Assembly (NCBI RefSeq): GCF_002238045.1
Contig: NZ_NBYO01000001.1
Location: 1,511,001 to 1,575,000 of the forward strand
DNA length: 64,000 nucleotides
Direction: 5' to 3'
Source of the DNA: Notoacmeibacter marinus
GTDB lineage: Bacteria > Pseudomonadota > Alphaproteobacteria > Rhizobiales > Rhizobiaceae
The translations under genes were made by a program, and so were the position numbers. The notes under the pieces are model-generated. The model worked only from the letters and a program-made list of their open reading frames with translations. It searched no databases and was not told the origin of the DNA. Shown piece after piece: positions 45,474 through 55,252 of this stretch (positions are counted from its first letter, which is position 1; every line of letters begins with the position of its first letter).

Positions 45474-45577
45474 TAGTCGGCGGCTCAGGCCAGCATTAAC
45501 GGGCTGTTCATGTGACAATGCGATGGTTGTCGGGTCTCGCTTGCGTTTCCGTTCGCGGGCATCTTTGGAGTGGCCTG

Positions 45578-45910
45578 ATGAACAGGGGTGTCGACCTAAC
45601 GCCGCTGAACGACAGAACAGAATCGGCGGCGCTACGTATGGGATTTGGTATATTGCGTGCAGCGCTGCTGTTCGGCACCGCAGGTATCATGCTTGCGCTG
45701 TTTCTTGCGCCCATGGCGGAAAAGAAGGCGGAGCAATACGCCCAGCGACCCCAGCCGGCTGCATTGCGAAACATGGATATGATTTCGACCGGCTCGGTGC
45801 GGCCCGCAGCCCCGAACGGCAATACTTATATTCTACGCCGCAGCGTGCTGTCGCCGCTGCCCGAAGTGATCTGCCTGCATTCCGCCGGCGGTACGGCGGA
45901 TGACTGCTGA
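45578..45910 (+). CDS. Small membrane-anchored protein beside Flp pilin
   Basis: A 110-residue protein with one TM segment (FGILRAALLFGTAGIMLALFL, about 22-44), then a periplasmic-side tail with RNMDMISTGSVRPAAPNGN, YILRRSVLSPLPEVICLHS and two Cys. I do not recognise it. TTTGGAG lies 7 bases before ATG 45578; an earlier ATG at 45512 is possible. It ends 56 bp before the Flp pilin and is co-directional, so a role in the pilus is possible but unproven. Confidence 0.6.
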   Translation: MNRGVDLTPLNDRTESAALRMGFGILRAALLFGTAGIMLALFLAPMAEKKAEQYAQRPQPAALRNMDMISTGSVRPAAPNGNTYILRRSVLSPLPEVICLHSAGGTADDC

Positions 45911-45966
45911 TGGGCAGGCGGCGTGACGGCAGAGCCGGCGACGGACGAGCCGGGAGAGAAAACGTG

Positions 45967-46137
45967 ATGGGCATGTTGCGTGGTTTTGTCGATGACAGGC
46001 GTGGCGTCACCGTCATCGAATACGGGCTGATCTGCTCCCTGCTGGCGGGCCTGCTCTTCATCAGCATCGAAGCCAGCGGCGGCCGCGCCATGTCGATCAT
46101 CAGCAGTGTAGCCTCGTCCATCGGCGCTACAGACTAG
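45967..46137 (+). CDS. Flp-family type IVb pilin
   Basis: A 56-residue prepilin. MGMLRGFVDDRRG is the leader with cleavage after Gly, followed by VTVIEYGLICSLLAGLL with the Glu at position 5 of the mature protein and the EYGLI core typical of Flp pilins. GGGAGAG precedes the start. No tad/cpa assembly genes are in the window, so it is an orphan copy. The stop overlaps the convergent methyltransferase by four bases. Confidence 0.85.
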   Translation: MGMLRGFVDDRRGVTVIEYGLICSLLAGLLFISIEASGGRAMSIISSVASSIGATD

Positions 46138-46991
46138 GGTTCCCGATCTTGTGATCCGGCCGTTTCATCGGCCTGGCGCAGGGCCTCGGCAAGGCTCGCT
46201 TTCGCCGATCCCGGCGCGAGCGGTTTCTGCTGACTCTGGTCAGGGGCCCATCCGCTAAGCCAGATGATCTCGAAGACCGCCCGAACCCGGCCATCCGGAT
46301 CGCTGTTTCTCTCCTGATAGATCTGCGCCGCCCGCCCCAGTATGCCACGCGTCAGGGGCAGCCGGCTCCGCGCCGCAAGCGCGTTGGTCGCCCCCATGGC
46401 GCGCAGATCGGCCATCAGGTTGATGAGGCTGTCATAGCGCACGGTTGTCGTTTCACGGTCGATCACCGGTAGGGCGAAGCCGACATGCTGAAGCAGTGCG
46501 CCCGCATCGCGCAGTGCGATCGCCGGGTGAACGCGCGGACTGGCGCCGTCCCGTTTCTCCGTTTCCGCCAGAAGCAGGGCCTCGCGTAGCCCGCCGAGGC
46601 TTTCGCCGCCTATAAAGGCCCCGAGAAAAAGGCCGTCCGGCTTCAATGCGCGGCGGCAAGCTGACAGATAGGCGGCGGGATCGGACACGTCCTGCAGATC
46701 GAGAAACGAGACGATCAGGTCACTCTCGCTCTGCGGCAGGGCATCGGTCCAGCCATCGCTATGCGCATCCAGCCGCTCGATGTCCGTCTGCCCATGGCCA
46801 TGCTTGTGCAGAAGGGGCGTCAAATCCGGCCCGCGTGCGCCGATCAGCTTCACATTGGGGAAAGTGCGCGTGATGCCGGCCAGGCGGTCATCCATATCGT
46901 CGATGACGAGGCGAGCCAGAAAGTCGGCTCCATTGTTGGACATGTTTTCAGCCCGGCGACGACGCGCGCGAACCTGCCTGCTGTCGAACAT
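46134..46991 (-). CDS. BioC/NDUFAF5-like methyltransferase domain protein
   Basis: A 285-residue protein beginning MFDSRQVRARRRRAENM with a class I methyltransferase-like fold. LIVSFLDLQDVSDPAAYLSA and LKPDGLFLGAFIGGESLGGL (post-SAM region) match the alphaproteobacterial family related to NDUFAF5, a complex I assembly hydroxylase/methyltransferase. The SAM-binding glycine motif is weak (ARGPDLTPLL), so activity is uncertain. It is divergent from comF. Confidence 0.75.
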   Translation of the reverse strand: MFDSRQVRARRRRAENMSNNGADFLARLVIDDMDDRLAGITRTFPNVKLIGARGPDLTPLLHKHGHGQTDIERLDAHSDGWTDALPQSESDLIVSFLDLQDVSDPAAYLSACRRALKPDGLFLGAFIGGESLGGLREALLLAETEKRDGASPRVHPAIALRDAGALLQHVGFALPVIDRETTTVRYDSLINLMADLRAMGATNALAARSRLPLTRGILGRAAQIYQERNSDPDGRVRAVFEIIWLSGWAPDQSQQKPLAPGSAKASLAEALRQADETAGSQDREP

Positions 46992-47089
46992 GATAAAGCG
47001 CTCTCCTGGCGATTGCCGCACGTGGCCGCGGATGCCAGACTAGCTAGCGAGACGATACCGACCCTGCAAGTCCGAGCGGCGAGGCGATT

Positions 47090-47953
47090 TTGAAACGGTC
47101 CATGACCGAGCCATCCGATATGTGGGTGCCGCAAGGCGGTGACCATAATGATGCTGCGCCGACGAGTGAACGGTCCGCTAAGGCGAAGGCGGGAGGATCA
47201 GCCAGCATCCGGCGTCTGGCCGTCTCGTGGGGTGGATCGGCGGCGCGCATCTTCTTTCCGCCGTCCTGTCTGGAATGCGGCCGAATCGTCAGTGCGCCCG
47301 GTACCTATTGCCCGGAATGCTGGCCGCGCCTTCGGGCCATTGAAGCGCCGGTGTGTCCCGTTCTCGGTACGCCCTTCAGCGTGGAGATGGGGCCGGGCAT
47401 CCTCTCGGCGGAGGCATTGGCCAATCCGCCGGTCTTCGAGCGAGCGCGTGCTGCGGTGGTTCACGACGGTCCAGCGCGGGGCCTGGTTTCAGCGCTGAAA
47501 TATCACGACCGGACCGATCTGGCGCGCTGGATGGCCGGTTGGATGATCCGCGCCGGCGGCGAACTGCTCGATGATGCCGATCTGATCGTTCCAGTGCCGC
47601 TGCATCGCCGGCGGCTTCTTGCCCGCCGTTTCAACCAAAGCGCGGAACTGGCCCGCGCCATCGCGGCGCAGACCGATATTGCGCTTCGCCCCGAATGCCT
47701 CGTGCGCAAACGGGCCACGCCGCGCCAGGTCGGCCTGACGCGGGGCCAGCGACAGGTGAATGTGCGCGGCGCGTTCGAGGTGCCGGAGGCGGCCATTCCG
47801 CTCCTGTCGGGCCGTCGGGTGCTTCTCGTCGACGATGTCTATACGACCGGCGCGACCGTGACGGCCGCAAGCCGCGCTCTCCTTAAAGGCGGTGCCGGGG
47901 CCATCGATGTGATGACCTTTTCGCGGGTCCTTGCCGAAGGCCGGCTCGCCTGA
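47090..47953 (+). CDS. ComF-family phosphoribosyltransferase-like protein
   Basis: A 287-residue protein with an N-terminal double zinc motif (CLECG and CPECW, about residues 61-84) and a PRTase-type PRPP loop VLLVDDVYTTGATVTAA near residue 245. ComF proteins take part in DNA uptake or processing in naturally competent bacteria, but the family is widespread elsewhere. I used TTG 47090, which has GAGG five bases upstream; ATG 47102 is an alternative. Co-directional with the glutaredoxin gene 75 bp on. Confidence 0.87.
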   Translation: MKRSMTEPSDMWVPQGGDHNDAAPTSERSAKAKAGGSASIRRLAVSWGGSAARIFFPPSCLECGRIVSAPGTYCPECWPRLRAIEAPVCPVLGTPFSVEMGPGILSAEALANPPVFERARAAVVHDGPARGLVSALKYHDRTDLARWMAGWMIRAGGELLDDADLIVPVPLHRRRLLARRFNQSAELARAIAAQTDIALRPECLVRKRATPRQVGLTRGQRQVNVRGAFEVPEAAIPLLSGRRVLLVDDVYTTGATVTAASRALLKGGAGAIDVMTFSRVLAEGRLA

Positions 47954-48028
47954 CGTTCTTCATATTTGGCGGTGGCCGGCAAAATCCTATATGCGGTGCG
48001 AAACGAACGGCAGCGCAAGGAGCCCTCA

Positions 48029-48289
48029 ATGCCGCAGATCGATATCTACACCCGCCAGTTCTGCGGCTATTCGACGCGGGCCGTCCGGCTTCTGAAGAGC
48101 AAGGGCGTGGCCTTCACGGAGATCGACATCACCGAGGAGCCGCATCGCCGAAAGGAAATGATCCAGCGCGCCAACGGCGCATCGACCTATCCGCAAATTT
48201 TCGCGGGCGAGAAACATCTGGGCGGCAGCGATGACATTCACGCACTCGACCGGCAGGGCAAGCTCGACGCCCTGCTGAAGGATGGTTGA
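48029..48289 (+). CDS. grxC: Glutaredoxin, GrxC-like with CGYS active site
   Basis: An 86-residue glutaredoxin. AAGGAG precedes the ATG. The active site reads CGYS where GrxC normally has CPYC (or CGYC in rhizobia), so the second redox cysteine is replaced by Ser, as in monothiol glutaredoxins (CGFS). The glutathione-binding TYPQIF (TVPxIF-like) and GGSDDI motifs are intact. Size and fit to the comF/grxC/nit/DUF1178 block argue for the GrxC orthologue. It may act by a monothiol mechanism. Confidence 0.9.
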   Translation: MPQIDIYTRQFCGYSTRAVRLLKSKGVAFTEIDITEEPHRRKEMIQRANGASTYPQIFAGEKHLGGSDDIHALDRQGKLDALLKDG

Positions 48290-48299
48290 GGGCATCGCC

Positions 48300-49133
48300 A
48301 TGGAGTCTTTCACCGCCGCCTGCGTTCAGATGCGCTCCGGGCGCGATCCGGCAGCCAATCTGGAGACCTTCGAAACGATGGTCCGGGAAGCCGCAGGGCA
48401 GGGGGCCGATTACGTCCAGACACCCGAAATGACCGGGCTGCTGGTGCGGGACCGCGACGAACTGCTCGGCAAGGTGCGGGACGAAGCCTCCGATCCGCTG
48501 GTGGCGAAGGCGTCGGCGCTTGCCGGCGAGCTTTCGATCCATCTGCATATCGGTTCGACAGCGATCCGGCTGGACGACGGCAAGGCTGCCAATCGCGGTT
48601 TTCTGTTCGGGCCGGACGGCGCGCTCATCGCGCGATACGACAAGATCCACATGTTCGATGTCGATCTGCCGGACGGCGAAAGCTGGCGCGAATCGAACAC
48701 CTACCGCCCGGGCGATGAGGCGGTCGTCGCTAGCACACCGCTTGGCGCGATCGGCATGTCGGTCTGCTACGATCTGCGTTTTCCGCATCTCTATCGCGCA
48801 CAGGCGCGGGCCGGCGCCGAGGTGTTGACCGTGCCGGCGGCTTTTACGCGGCAGACCGGCCGGAAGCACTGGCATATCCTCCTTCGTGCCCGGGCCATCG
48901 AGAACAGCGCATTCGTGATCGCCGCAGCACAGGGCGGCCTCCATGAAGATGGGCGGGAGACCTACGGCCATTCGCTGATCGCCGCACCCGACGGCACGGT
49001 GCTGGCCGAGGCGCAAGGCGACGAACCCTGTATCGTCACCGCCGATCTCGACATGAAGGCTGTCGCGGCGCAAAGGTCTTCGATCCCGAATCTGGCGAAC
49101 GATCAGGATTTTACCATCGATGTCGTGGGTTGA
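48300..49133 (+). CDS. Carbon-nitrogen hydrolase (nitrilase superfamily, Nit-like)
   Basis: A 277-residue amidase with the Glu-Lys-Cys triad in TPEMTGLL, RYDKIHMFDVDLP and GMSVCYDLRFPHLY. By family it is close to Nit1, which removes deaminated glutathione, fitting the adjacent glutaredoxin; that is an inference. ATG 48300 was chosen; an earlier ATG at 48282 overlaps the grxC stop by 8 bases. It is followed 6 bp later by the DUF1178 gene. Confidence 0.9.
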   Translation: MESFTAACVQMRSGRDPAANLETFETMVREAAGQGADYVQTPEMTGLLVRDRDELLGKVRDEASDPLVAKASALAGELSIHLHIGSTAIRLDDGKAANRGFLFGPDGALIARYDKIHMFDVDLPDGESWRESNTYRPGDEAVVASTPLGAIGMSVCYDLRFPHLYRAQARAGAEVLTVPAAFTRQTGRKHWHILLRARAIENSAFVIAAAQGGLHEDGRETYGHSLIAAPDGTVLAEAQGDEPCIVTADLDMKAVAAQRSSIPNLANDQDFTIDVVG

Positions 49134-49139
49134 CTGGCG

Positions 49140-49607
49140 ATGATCCGGTACGACCTTCGCTGCGTCGACGGCCATCGCTTCGACGGGTGGTTCCGCTCGT
49201 CGGACGATTTCGACACGCAGAAACGAAGTGGGTTCGTCATCTGCCCCCACTGCCAGACGTCTTCGGTGGAGAAGATACTGATGGCGCCGGCGGTCAGAAC
49301 ATCGGGCGAGAAGCGGCCAGTCGAGGGGAGCGAAGAATCGTCGTCATCGCAGCCGCAATCGGTCGGGTTGGTGCCGGACAGCCCGCAAGCAGAAGCGATG
49401 CGCAAGATGGCCGAGATGGTTCGCCAAATGAAGGCGAAAGCCACAAATGTCGGCGACCGGTTTGCCGAAGAAGCGCGGCGCATTCATTTCGGCGAGGCCG
49501 AGCAGACGGAGATTTACGGCTCGGCGAATGCCGAGGATGTCCAATCGCTGCTCGACGATGGCGTGCCGGTTTTGCCTCTGCCGGATTTGCCGGAAGACCA
49601 GAACTAG
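49140..49607 (+). CDS. DUF1178 family protein
   Basis: A 155-residue protein starting MIRYDLRCVDGHRFDGWF with a probable zinc site (early Cys/His and CPHC at about 36-39). The middle is low in order, and the end, EIYGSANAEDVQSLLDDGVPVLPLP, is the family hallmark. Function unknown. It commonly follows grxC and the nitrilase in Rhizobiales. Ends two bases before the convergent ubiG stop. Confidence 0.87.
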   Translation: MIRYDLRCVDGHRFDGWFRSSDDFDTQKRSGFVICPHCQTSSVEKILMAPAVRTSGEKRPVEGSEESSSSQPQSVGLVPDSPQAEAMRKMAEMVRQMKAKATNVGDRFAEEARRIHFGEAEQTEIYGSANAEDVQSLLDDGVPVLPLPDLPEDQN

Positions 49608-49609
49608 GG

Positions 49610-50365
49610 TCAGGCCGGCCGTTCGTAGAGAACCATGTAATTGACGTCGGTATCGCGGCTTCGTTGCCAGCTGTCCGATAGCGGGCTGTAGAACATGCCG
49701 GTAATGTCGCGGCGCAGAAGGCCTTCATCGGAGAGGGGGTTATGGATCTCTACGGGACGGACCAGCTTATCGTAGGAATGAGTGCCCTTCGGCAGCCAGC
49801 GCAGCACATATTCCGCCCCGACAATGGCCAGCGCATAGGCCTTCATCGTCCGGTTGATCGTCGCCACGAACATCAGCCCGCCGGGTTTGATCATTTCGGC
49901 GCAGCGGCGCAGATAGAGATCGACATTGGCGACGTGCTCGACGACTTCCATGTTGAGGATCACGTCGAAGCGTTCGCCCTCATCGGCCAGCGCTTCAGCT
50001 GTCGTCGCGCGGTAATCGATGTCGAGGCCCGACTGCTCAGCGTGGATACGCGCCACCTTGATGTTCGTTTCGGAAGCGTCGGCGCCGACGACTTCGGCGC
50101 CGAGCCAACGCATCGGTTCGCAGAGGAGGCCGCCGCCGCAACCTATGTCCAGAATGCGCAGACCTTCAAACGGCCTTTCGGCATTGAGATCGCAGCCGAA
50201 CTGGCGGGCGACCTCGTCGCGGATGTAGCGCAGCCGAACCGGATTGAACTTGTGGAGCGGGCGGAACTTCCCCTTCGGGTTCCACCATTCCGCGGCCATT
50301 GCGGAAAAGCGCTCTACCTCAGCCGTATCGATCGTCGTGCCACCTGTCGCGTTCATGTCGGTCAT
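49610..50365 (-). CDS. ubiG: Ubiquinone biosynthesis O-methyltransferase UbiG
   Basis: A 251-residue SAM-dependent enzyme that does both O-methylations of ubiquinone synthesis. The SAM motif is [36 protein letters not shown] near residue 30 is characteristic of UbiG, and [14 protein letters not shown] is the post-motif. It is divergent from lysC; the 202-bp gap contains the lysC leader. Confidence 0.95.
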   Translation of the reverse strand: MTDMNATGGTTIDTAEVERFSAMAAEWWNPKGKFRPLHKFNPVRLRYIRDEVARQFGCDLNAERPFEGLRILDIGCGGGLLCEPMRWLGAEVVGADASETNIKVARIHAEQSGLDIDYRATTAEALADEGERFDVILNMEVVEHVANVDLYLRRCAEMIKPGGLMFVATINRTMKAYALAIVGAEYVLRWLPKGTHSYDKLVRPVEIHNPLSDEGLLRRDITGMFYSPLSDSWQRSRDTDVNYMVLYERPA

Positions 50366-50461
50366 CCTGTTTCATATTAGTGGTGACATCTGGAACTCGG
50401 GGTCGCAAGTCAAGCAGGCGCGCTTGCTTCATCGGGGCCTTTTGGCTATGGAACCGCCGAT

Positions 50462-50489
50462 CACGCCGGCTTGCCCACCGGCGTGTTTT
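50462..50489 (+). terminator. Terminator-like hairpin in the lysC leader
   Basis: CACGCCGG (50462-50469), 8-base loop, CCGGCGTG (50478-50485): a perfect stem followed by TTTT (50486-50489). It lies 78 bp before the lysC ATG, on the lysC strand. With ubiG divergent, it fits an attenuator of lysC or a block on read-through. An alternative anti-terminator was not identified. Confidence 0.6.
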
Positions 50490-50567
50490 CTCATGGCCGG
50501 CATTGGCGGCAGGACCGACCGCTACGGCCTTTTCGTACCCCGATCCGAAGGGAGAGTTTCGCCCAAA

Positions 50568-51842
50568 ATGGCGCGCATCGTGATGAAATTCGGCGGCACC
50601 TCGGTGGCCGATCTGGACCGCATTCATGTGGTCGCGCGCCACGTCAAGCGCGAAGTCGACGCCGGTCATGAGGTGGCCGTTGTCGTTTCCGCCATGGCAG
50701 GCAAGACAAACGAGTTGGTCGGTTGGGTAGAGAAAATGCCAACGGTCGCCGGCGCTGGCGCGTCCTTTTACGATGCGCGCGAATATGACGCGATCGTCGC
50801 CTCCGGCGAGCAGGTGACGAGCGGGCTCTTAGCCATTGCGCTGCAGTCGATGAATGTCGATGCGCGCTCCTGGCAAGGCTGGCAGATCGCACTGAAGACC
50901 GACAGTACGCACGGAGCGGCGCGAATCGACTCCATCGACGGGGATCGTCTGATCGAACGGATGAGCCAGGGACAGGTGGCGGTGGTCGCCGGTTTCCAGG
51001 GCATCGGGCCGGATGGCCGCATCGCGACGCTCGGTCGGGGCGGTTCGGACACCTCGGCCGTTGCCATCGCGGCGGCAGTGAAAGCGGATCGCTGCGATAT
51101 CTACACCGATGTGGACGGCGTCTATACCACCGATCCGCGTATCGAACCGAAGGCCCGCCGCCTGCCGCGCGTGACTTTCGAGGAAATGCTCGAAATGGCC
51201 AGTCTGGGCGCCAAGGTTCTTCAGGTGCGCTCGGTCGAACTGGCGATGACGCAGGGCGTGCGGACATTCGTCCGTTCCTCCTTCGAAGATCCGGATGCAC
51301 CGGGCATGGGAGATTTCGAAAACCCACCCGGAACGCTCATTTGCGACGAGGACGAGATCGTGGAACAGGAAACCGTCACCGGCATTGCCTACGCCAAGGA
51401 AGAGGCGCAGATATCGCTGCGGCGCGTGGCCGACCGGCCGGGCGTATCGGCGGCCATTTTCGGACCGCTGGCCGATGCGAACATCAATGTCGACATGATC
51501 GTTCAGAACATCTCCGAGGATGGCGCCGCGACGGATATGACCTTCACCGTGCCGTCCGGCGATCTGGAGCGGGCGGTCACGATTCTCGAAGAGACCAAGG
51601 GCACGGTCGGTTTCGACGCGATCCAGAGCGAGGCGGGCCTGACCAAGGTTTCGGTGATCGGCATCGGGATGCGCAGTCATACGGGTGTTGCGGCCACGGC
51701 CTTTAAGGCAATGGCGGACCGCAACATCAACATCCGCGCCATAACGACTTCGGAGATCAAGATTTCGATTCTGATCGACGGCGCCTATACGGAACTGGCC
51801 GTTCGCTCGCTGCATGCCGCTTACGGTCTGGACCGCAAGTAG
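50568..51842 (+). CDS. lysC: Aspartate kinase
   Basis: A 424-residue enzyme that phosphorylates aspartate, the first step to Lys, Thr, Met and DAP. The kinase motif is MKFGGTSVAD (about 6-15). The kinase domain runs to about 250, with GRGGSDTSAVAIAAA. Two C-terminal ACT domains (from about 265) make it a candidate for feedback control by Lys/Thr. ATG 50568 has AAGGGAG 12 bases upstream; the frame is open far upstream but that region holds the leader hairpin. Confidence 0.96.
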   Translation: MARIVMKFGGTSVADLDRIHVVARHVKREVDAGHEVAVVVSAMAGKTNELVGWVEKMPTVAGAGASFYDAREYDAIVASGEQVTSGLLAIALQSMNVDARSWQGWQIALKTDSTHGAARIDSIDGDRLIERMSQGQVAVVAGFQGIGPDGRIATLGRGGSDTSAVAIAAAVKADRCDIYTDVDGVYTTDPRIEPKARRLPRVTFEEMLEMASLGAKVLQVRSVELAMTQGVRTFVRSSFEDPDAPGMGDFENPPGTLICDEDEIVEQETVTGIAYAKEEAQISLRRVADRPGVSAAIFGPLADANINVDMIVQNISEDGAATDMTFTVPSGDLERAVTILEETKGTVGFDAIQSEAGLTKVSVIGIGMRSHTGVAATAFKAMADRNINIRAITTSEIKISILIDGAYTELAVRSLHAAYGLDRK

Positions 51843-51914
51843 CAGGCAGATGCTGCCGGCTCTAGCGGCCTTTCAGCAATCTAACGAGGCACAGGACGAG
51901 AGGAGGGACGAGCC

Positions 51915-54176
51915 ATGACGGACTTCGCGGTCGGCCCACGAGTCCTGCTTCGCCGCCTGCGCGAACTCATGGCGGAGCCGCTGGAGGCACAGACGCGTCT
52001 GGACCGCATCGTTGCGGAAATCGCCCGCAACATGGTGGCCGAGGTCTGCTCGCTCTACGTGCTCCGCGCCGATGAGGTGCTCGAGCTCTACGCGACCGAA
52101 GGCCTGAACCCATCGGCGGTTCACCTGGCCTCGCTGCGCGTTGGACAGGGGCTTGTCGGCACGATCGCGGCCAGTGCACGGACGCTCAATCTGCCGGAAG
52201 CGGAAAAGCACCCTGCCTTCCGCTATCTGCCGGAGACGGGCGAAGAAGCGTTCTCCTCCTTTCTCGGTGTGCCCGTGCTGCGGGCGGGGCGCACGCTCGG
52301 CGTCCTGACCGTCCAGAACAAGACGAAGCGGGTCTACCGCGAGGAAGAGCTGGAGGCGATGCAGACCGTCTCCATGGTGCTGGCCGAGATGATGGCGAGC
52401 GGGGATCTCGCCAATCTTTCGCGCGCCGGCATCGAACTGGATATGCGCCGGCCGATCACCTTCGAGGGCGCGGCGATTTCCGATGGCGTCGGCCTCGGCT
52501 ATGTGGTGTTGCACGAGCCGCGCATCGTCGTCACCAATCTCTTCGCCGAGGATGTCGATCTGGAATCGGCGCGGCTGCACGACGCCCTCGGCCATTTGCG
52601 CATCTCCATCGACGACATGCTCAACCGTGACGAGATCGCCGCGGATGGCGAGCATCGGGCCGTGCTCGAGGCCTATCGCATGTTCGCCCACGATACGGGA
52701 TGGGTGCGCCGGCTCGAAGAAGCGGTGCAGAACGGGCTGACGGCCGAGGGCGCGGTCGAGAAGGTCCAGAACGATACCCGCGCGCGCATGATCCATGTCG
52801 CCGATCCCTACATTCGCGAGCGGATGAACGATTTCGACGATCTGGCCAACCGTCTTCTGCGCCAGCTTGTCGGTGGCGGGCGCGACGCGCTTTTGGTGGC
52901 CGACGATAATGTGATCGTCGCCCGTACTATGGGCGCAGCGGAACTGCTGGACTATCCGCGCGATCGCATTCGCGGTCTCGTGCTGGAAGACGGCGCGATC
53001 ACCAGCCATATTTCCATTGTCGCCCGCGCCATGGGCATCCCGGTGACCGGCCAGACGCGCGGCGTCGTGTCGATGAGCGAGAATGGCGATGCGATCATCG
53101 TCGATGGCGATGAGGGGCGCGTCCATCTGCGCCCGCCGGCCGATCTGGAAACGCTATACGCCGAGAAGGTTCGGTTCCGCGCCAAGCGGCAGGAACTCTA
53201 CCAGGCGCTGCGCGACAAGCCGGCGCGTACCCGTGACGGTATCGACGTAAGGCTGATGATGAATGCCGGCCTCGTGGTCGACATGTCGCAGATGGAAGCG
53301 TCCGGCGCGGACGGGATCGGCCTGTTTCGCACCGAACTGCAGTTCATGGTCGCCTCGACCTTTCCACGGGCCGACCGCCAGGAAGAACTTTACCGCGAGG
53401 TGATCGAGAAGGCCGACGGCAAGCCGATCCTCTTCCGCACGCTCGACATTGGCGGCGACAAGGTGCTGCCCTATTTCCGCAACGCGCCGCACGAGGAAAA
53501 CCCGGCCATGGGGTGGCGGGCGATCCGCCTGACGCTGGATCGGCAGGGCCTTTTCCGCACGCAGATCCGCGCGCTTCTGCGCGCTGCCCGCGGCCAGAAG
53601 CTGTCCATCATGCTGCCGATGGTCACCGAAATCACCGAGATCGAACAGGCGCGCGACCTGATCGAGCGCGAGGAAAGCTATCTCAAGCGTCACGGCTACG
53701 ATCTGCCGAGCGAGATCAGAATCGGCGTCATGCTGGAGGTGCCGTCGCTGATCTGGCAGATGGATCGGCTCAGCGGACTCGTCGATTTCATATCTGTCGG
53801 GTCGAACGACCTTTTCCAGTTCATCATGGCGACGGATCGGGGCAACCCGATGGTCGGTAACCGCTTCGACAGCCTGTCCTGCACGTTCCTACGGGCGCTT
53901 CGCCATATTGTGCGGGATTGCGAGCGTCTTTCGATTCCGCTGTCGCTGTGCGGAGAAATGGCCTCGCGGCCGATCATGGCGCTGGCCCTTGCCGGCATCG
54001 GTTTCCGGACGCTTTCGATGAGCGCTGCGTCGATCGGGCCGGTCAAGGCTGCTTTCCGGGACGTCGAACTGAACGATCTCAGCGACAAGCTGAACGCGGC
54101 GATCGACCATTCCGACAAGCAGGATATCCGCGCTTTCCTTGCCGACTATGCCGAGACGAACGGGTTGACGCTCTGA
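51915..54176 (+). CDS. ptsP: PEP-protein phosphotransferase of the nitrogen PTS (EI-Ntr)
   Basis: A 753-residue enzyme with an N-terminal GAF domain (about 15-160) and an EI-like body. The phospho-accepting His is in [20 protein letters not shown] (about residue 364). The PEP-binding C-terminal barrel has [12 protein letters not shown] and [16 protein letters not shown], then LCGEMA. EI-Ntr passes phosphate to NPr and EIIA-Ntr to signal nitrogen and potassium state. Gene order after lysC is standard in Rhizobiales. GAGGAGG-like sequence lies upstream. Confidence 0.95.
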   Translation: MTDFAVGPRVLLRRLRELMAEPLEAQTRLDRIVAEIARNMVAEVCSLYVLRADEVLELYATEGLNPSAVHLASLRVGQGLVGTIAASARTLNLPEAEKHPAFRYLPETGEEAFSSFLGVPVLRAGRTLGVLTVQNKTKRVYREEELEAMQTVSMVLAEMMASGDLANLSRAGIELDMRRPITFEGAAISDGVGLGYVVLHEPRIVVTNLFAEDVDLESARLHDALGHLRISIDDMLNRDEIAADGEHRAVLEAYRMFAHDTGWVRRLEEAVQNGLTAEGAVEKVQNDTRARMIHVADPYIRERMNDFDDLANRLLRQLVGGGRDALLVADDNVIVARTMGAAELLDYPRDRIRGLVLEDGAITSHISIVARAMGIPVTGQTRGVVSMSENGDAIIVDGDEGRVHLRPPADLETLYAEKVRFRAKRQELYQALRDKPARTRDGIDVRLMMNAGLVVDMSQMEASGADGIGLFRTELQFMVASTFPRADRQEELYREVIEKADGKPILFRTLDIGGDKVLPYFRNAPHEENPAMGWRAIRLTLDRQGLFRTQIRALLRAARGQKLSIMLPMVTEITEIEQARDLIEREESYLKRHGYDLPSEIRIGVMLEVPSLIWQMDRLSGLVDFISVGSNDLFQFIMATDRGNPMVGNRFDSLSCTFLRALRHIVRDCERLSIPLSLCGEMASRPIMALALAGIGFRTLSMSAASIGPVKAAFRDVELNDLSDKLNAAIDHSDKQDIRAFLADYAETNGLTL

Positions 54177-54178
54177 CC

Positions 54179-55252
54179 ATGTCCGAGGCTCTTCCCAAAG
54201 CACGGCTTGATGCTGTCGAAAAGCGCTTCCAGATGCTGGAAGCGGAGCTGGCCTCCGGCCCCAGCGCCGAACGCTATGGCAAGGCTGCGGCGGACTATGC
54301 CGAACTGGAGCCGGTGGTCGCGGCGATACGGGAACTGCGCGAGGCACAGGCCGAGCGGGCCGGCGTGGACGAACTGCTCGATGAAGCGGGAACCGACGCG
54401 GAGATGCGGCGAATGGTCGAGGCGGAGGCCGATGCTCTCGATAGTCGTATCGAAACGCTGACCGAAGACCTTCGCATCCAGATGCTGCCGAAGGACGAGG
54501 CGGATGCACGCAACGCCATTCTGGAAATCCGTGCGGGAACGGGCGGAGACGAAGCGGCGCTCTTCGCCGGCGATCTCTTTCGCATGTATGAGCGGTATGC
54601 CGCGAGCCAGGGCTGGAAGGTTTCAGTCGATTCCATTTCCGAGGGCGAAGCGGGCGGCTTCAAGGAGATTATCGCCGAGGTTTCGGGCCGCGGCGTCTTC
54701 GCCCGGATGAAGTTCGAATCGGGCGTCCACCGGGTACAGCGCGTGCCGGCGACGGAAGCAGGCGGGCGCATTCACACCTCCGCTGCCACAGTGGCCGTCC
54801 TGCCGGAAGCCGAGGATGTCGATATCGACATAGCAGACAGCGATATCCGGATCGATACGATGCGCGCGTCGGGCGCCGGCGGCCAGCACGTCAACACGAC
54901 CGACAGCGCCGTGCGCATCACGCATCTGCCGACCGGCATCGTGGTGACGCAGTCGGAGAAGAGCCAGCATCAGAACCGCGCGCGCGCCATGCAGATCCTC
55001 CGTGCTCGGCTTTACGACGCCAAGCGCAGCGCGGCCGATGCCGAGCGCAGCGAATCACGACGGGCACAAGTCGGCTCCGGCGACCGGTCCGAGCGCATTC
55101 GCACCTACAACTTCCCGCAGGGGCGCGTGACCGATCACCGCATCAATTTGACGCTTTATAAGCTCGACCGGGTGATAGAAGGCGAGCTGGACGAACTGGT
55201 CGATGCGCTGATCGCCGACCATCAGGCGGCGCTTCTGGCCGAGATGGAATGA
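54179..55252 (+). CDS. prfA: Peptide chain release factor 1
   Basis: A 357-residue class I release factor that reads UAA/UAG. The catalytic GGQ is in [14 protein letters not shown] (about 234-236). [18 protein letters not shown] is the usual upstream segment. The start ATG overlaps nothing but lies 2 bases after the ptsP stop, and its stop overlaps prmC by four bases. The frame is open upstream inside ptsP and that part is spurious. Confidence 0.96.
   Translation: MSEALPKARLDAVEKRFQMLEAELASGPSAERYGKAAADYAELEPVVAAIRELREAQAERAGVDELLDEAGTDAEMRRMVEAEADALDSRIETLTEDLRIQMLPKDEADARNAILEIRAGTGGDEAALFAGDLFRMYERYAASQGWKVSVDSISEGEAGGFKEIIAEVSGRGVFARMKFESGVHRVQRVPATEAGGRIHTSAATVAVLPEAEDVDIDIADSDIRIDTMRASGAGGQHVNTTDSAVRITHLPTGIVVTQSEKSQHQNRARAMQILRARLYDAKRSAADAERSESRRAQVGSGDRSERIRTYNFPQGRVTDHRINLTLYKLDRVIEGELDELVDALIADHQAALLAEME

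Noticed and set aside
47090..47953. comF as evidence of a competence locus
   Set aside because: ComF-like genes are widespread without competence, and no other com gene is present.
50244..50567. A longer N-terminus for aspartate kinase
   Set aside because: The extended frame runs into ubiG on the other strand and contains the leader hairpin; the standard MARIVMKFGG start has a good ribosome site.
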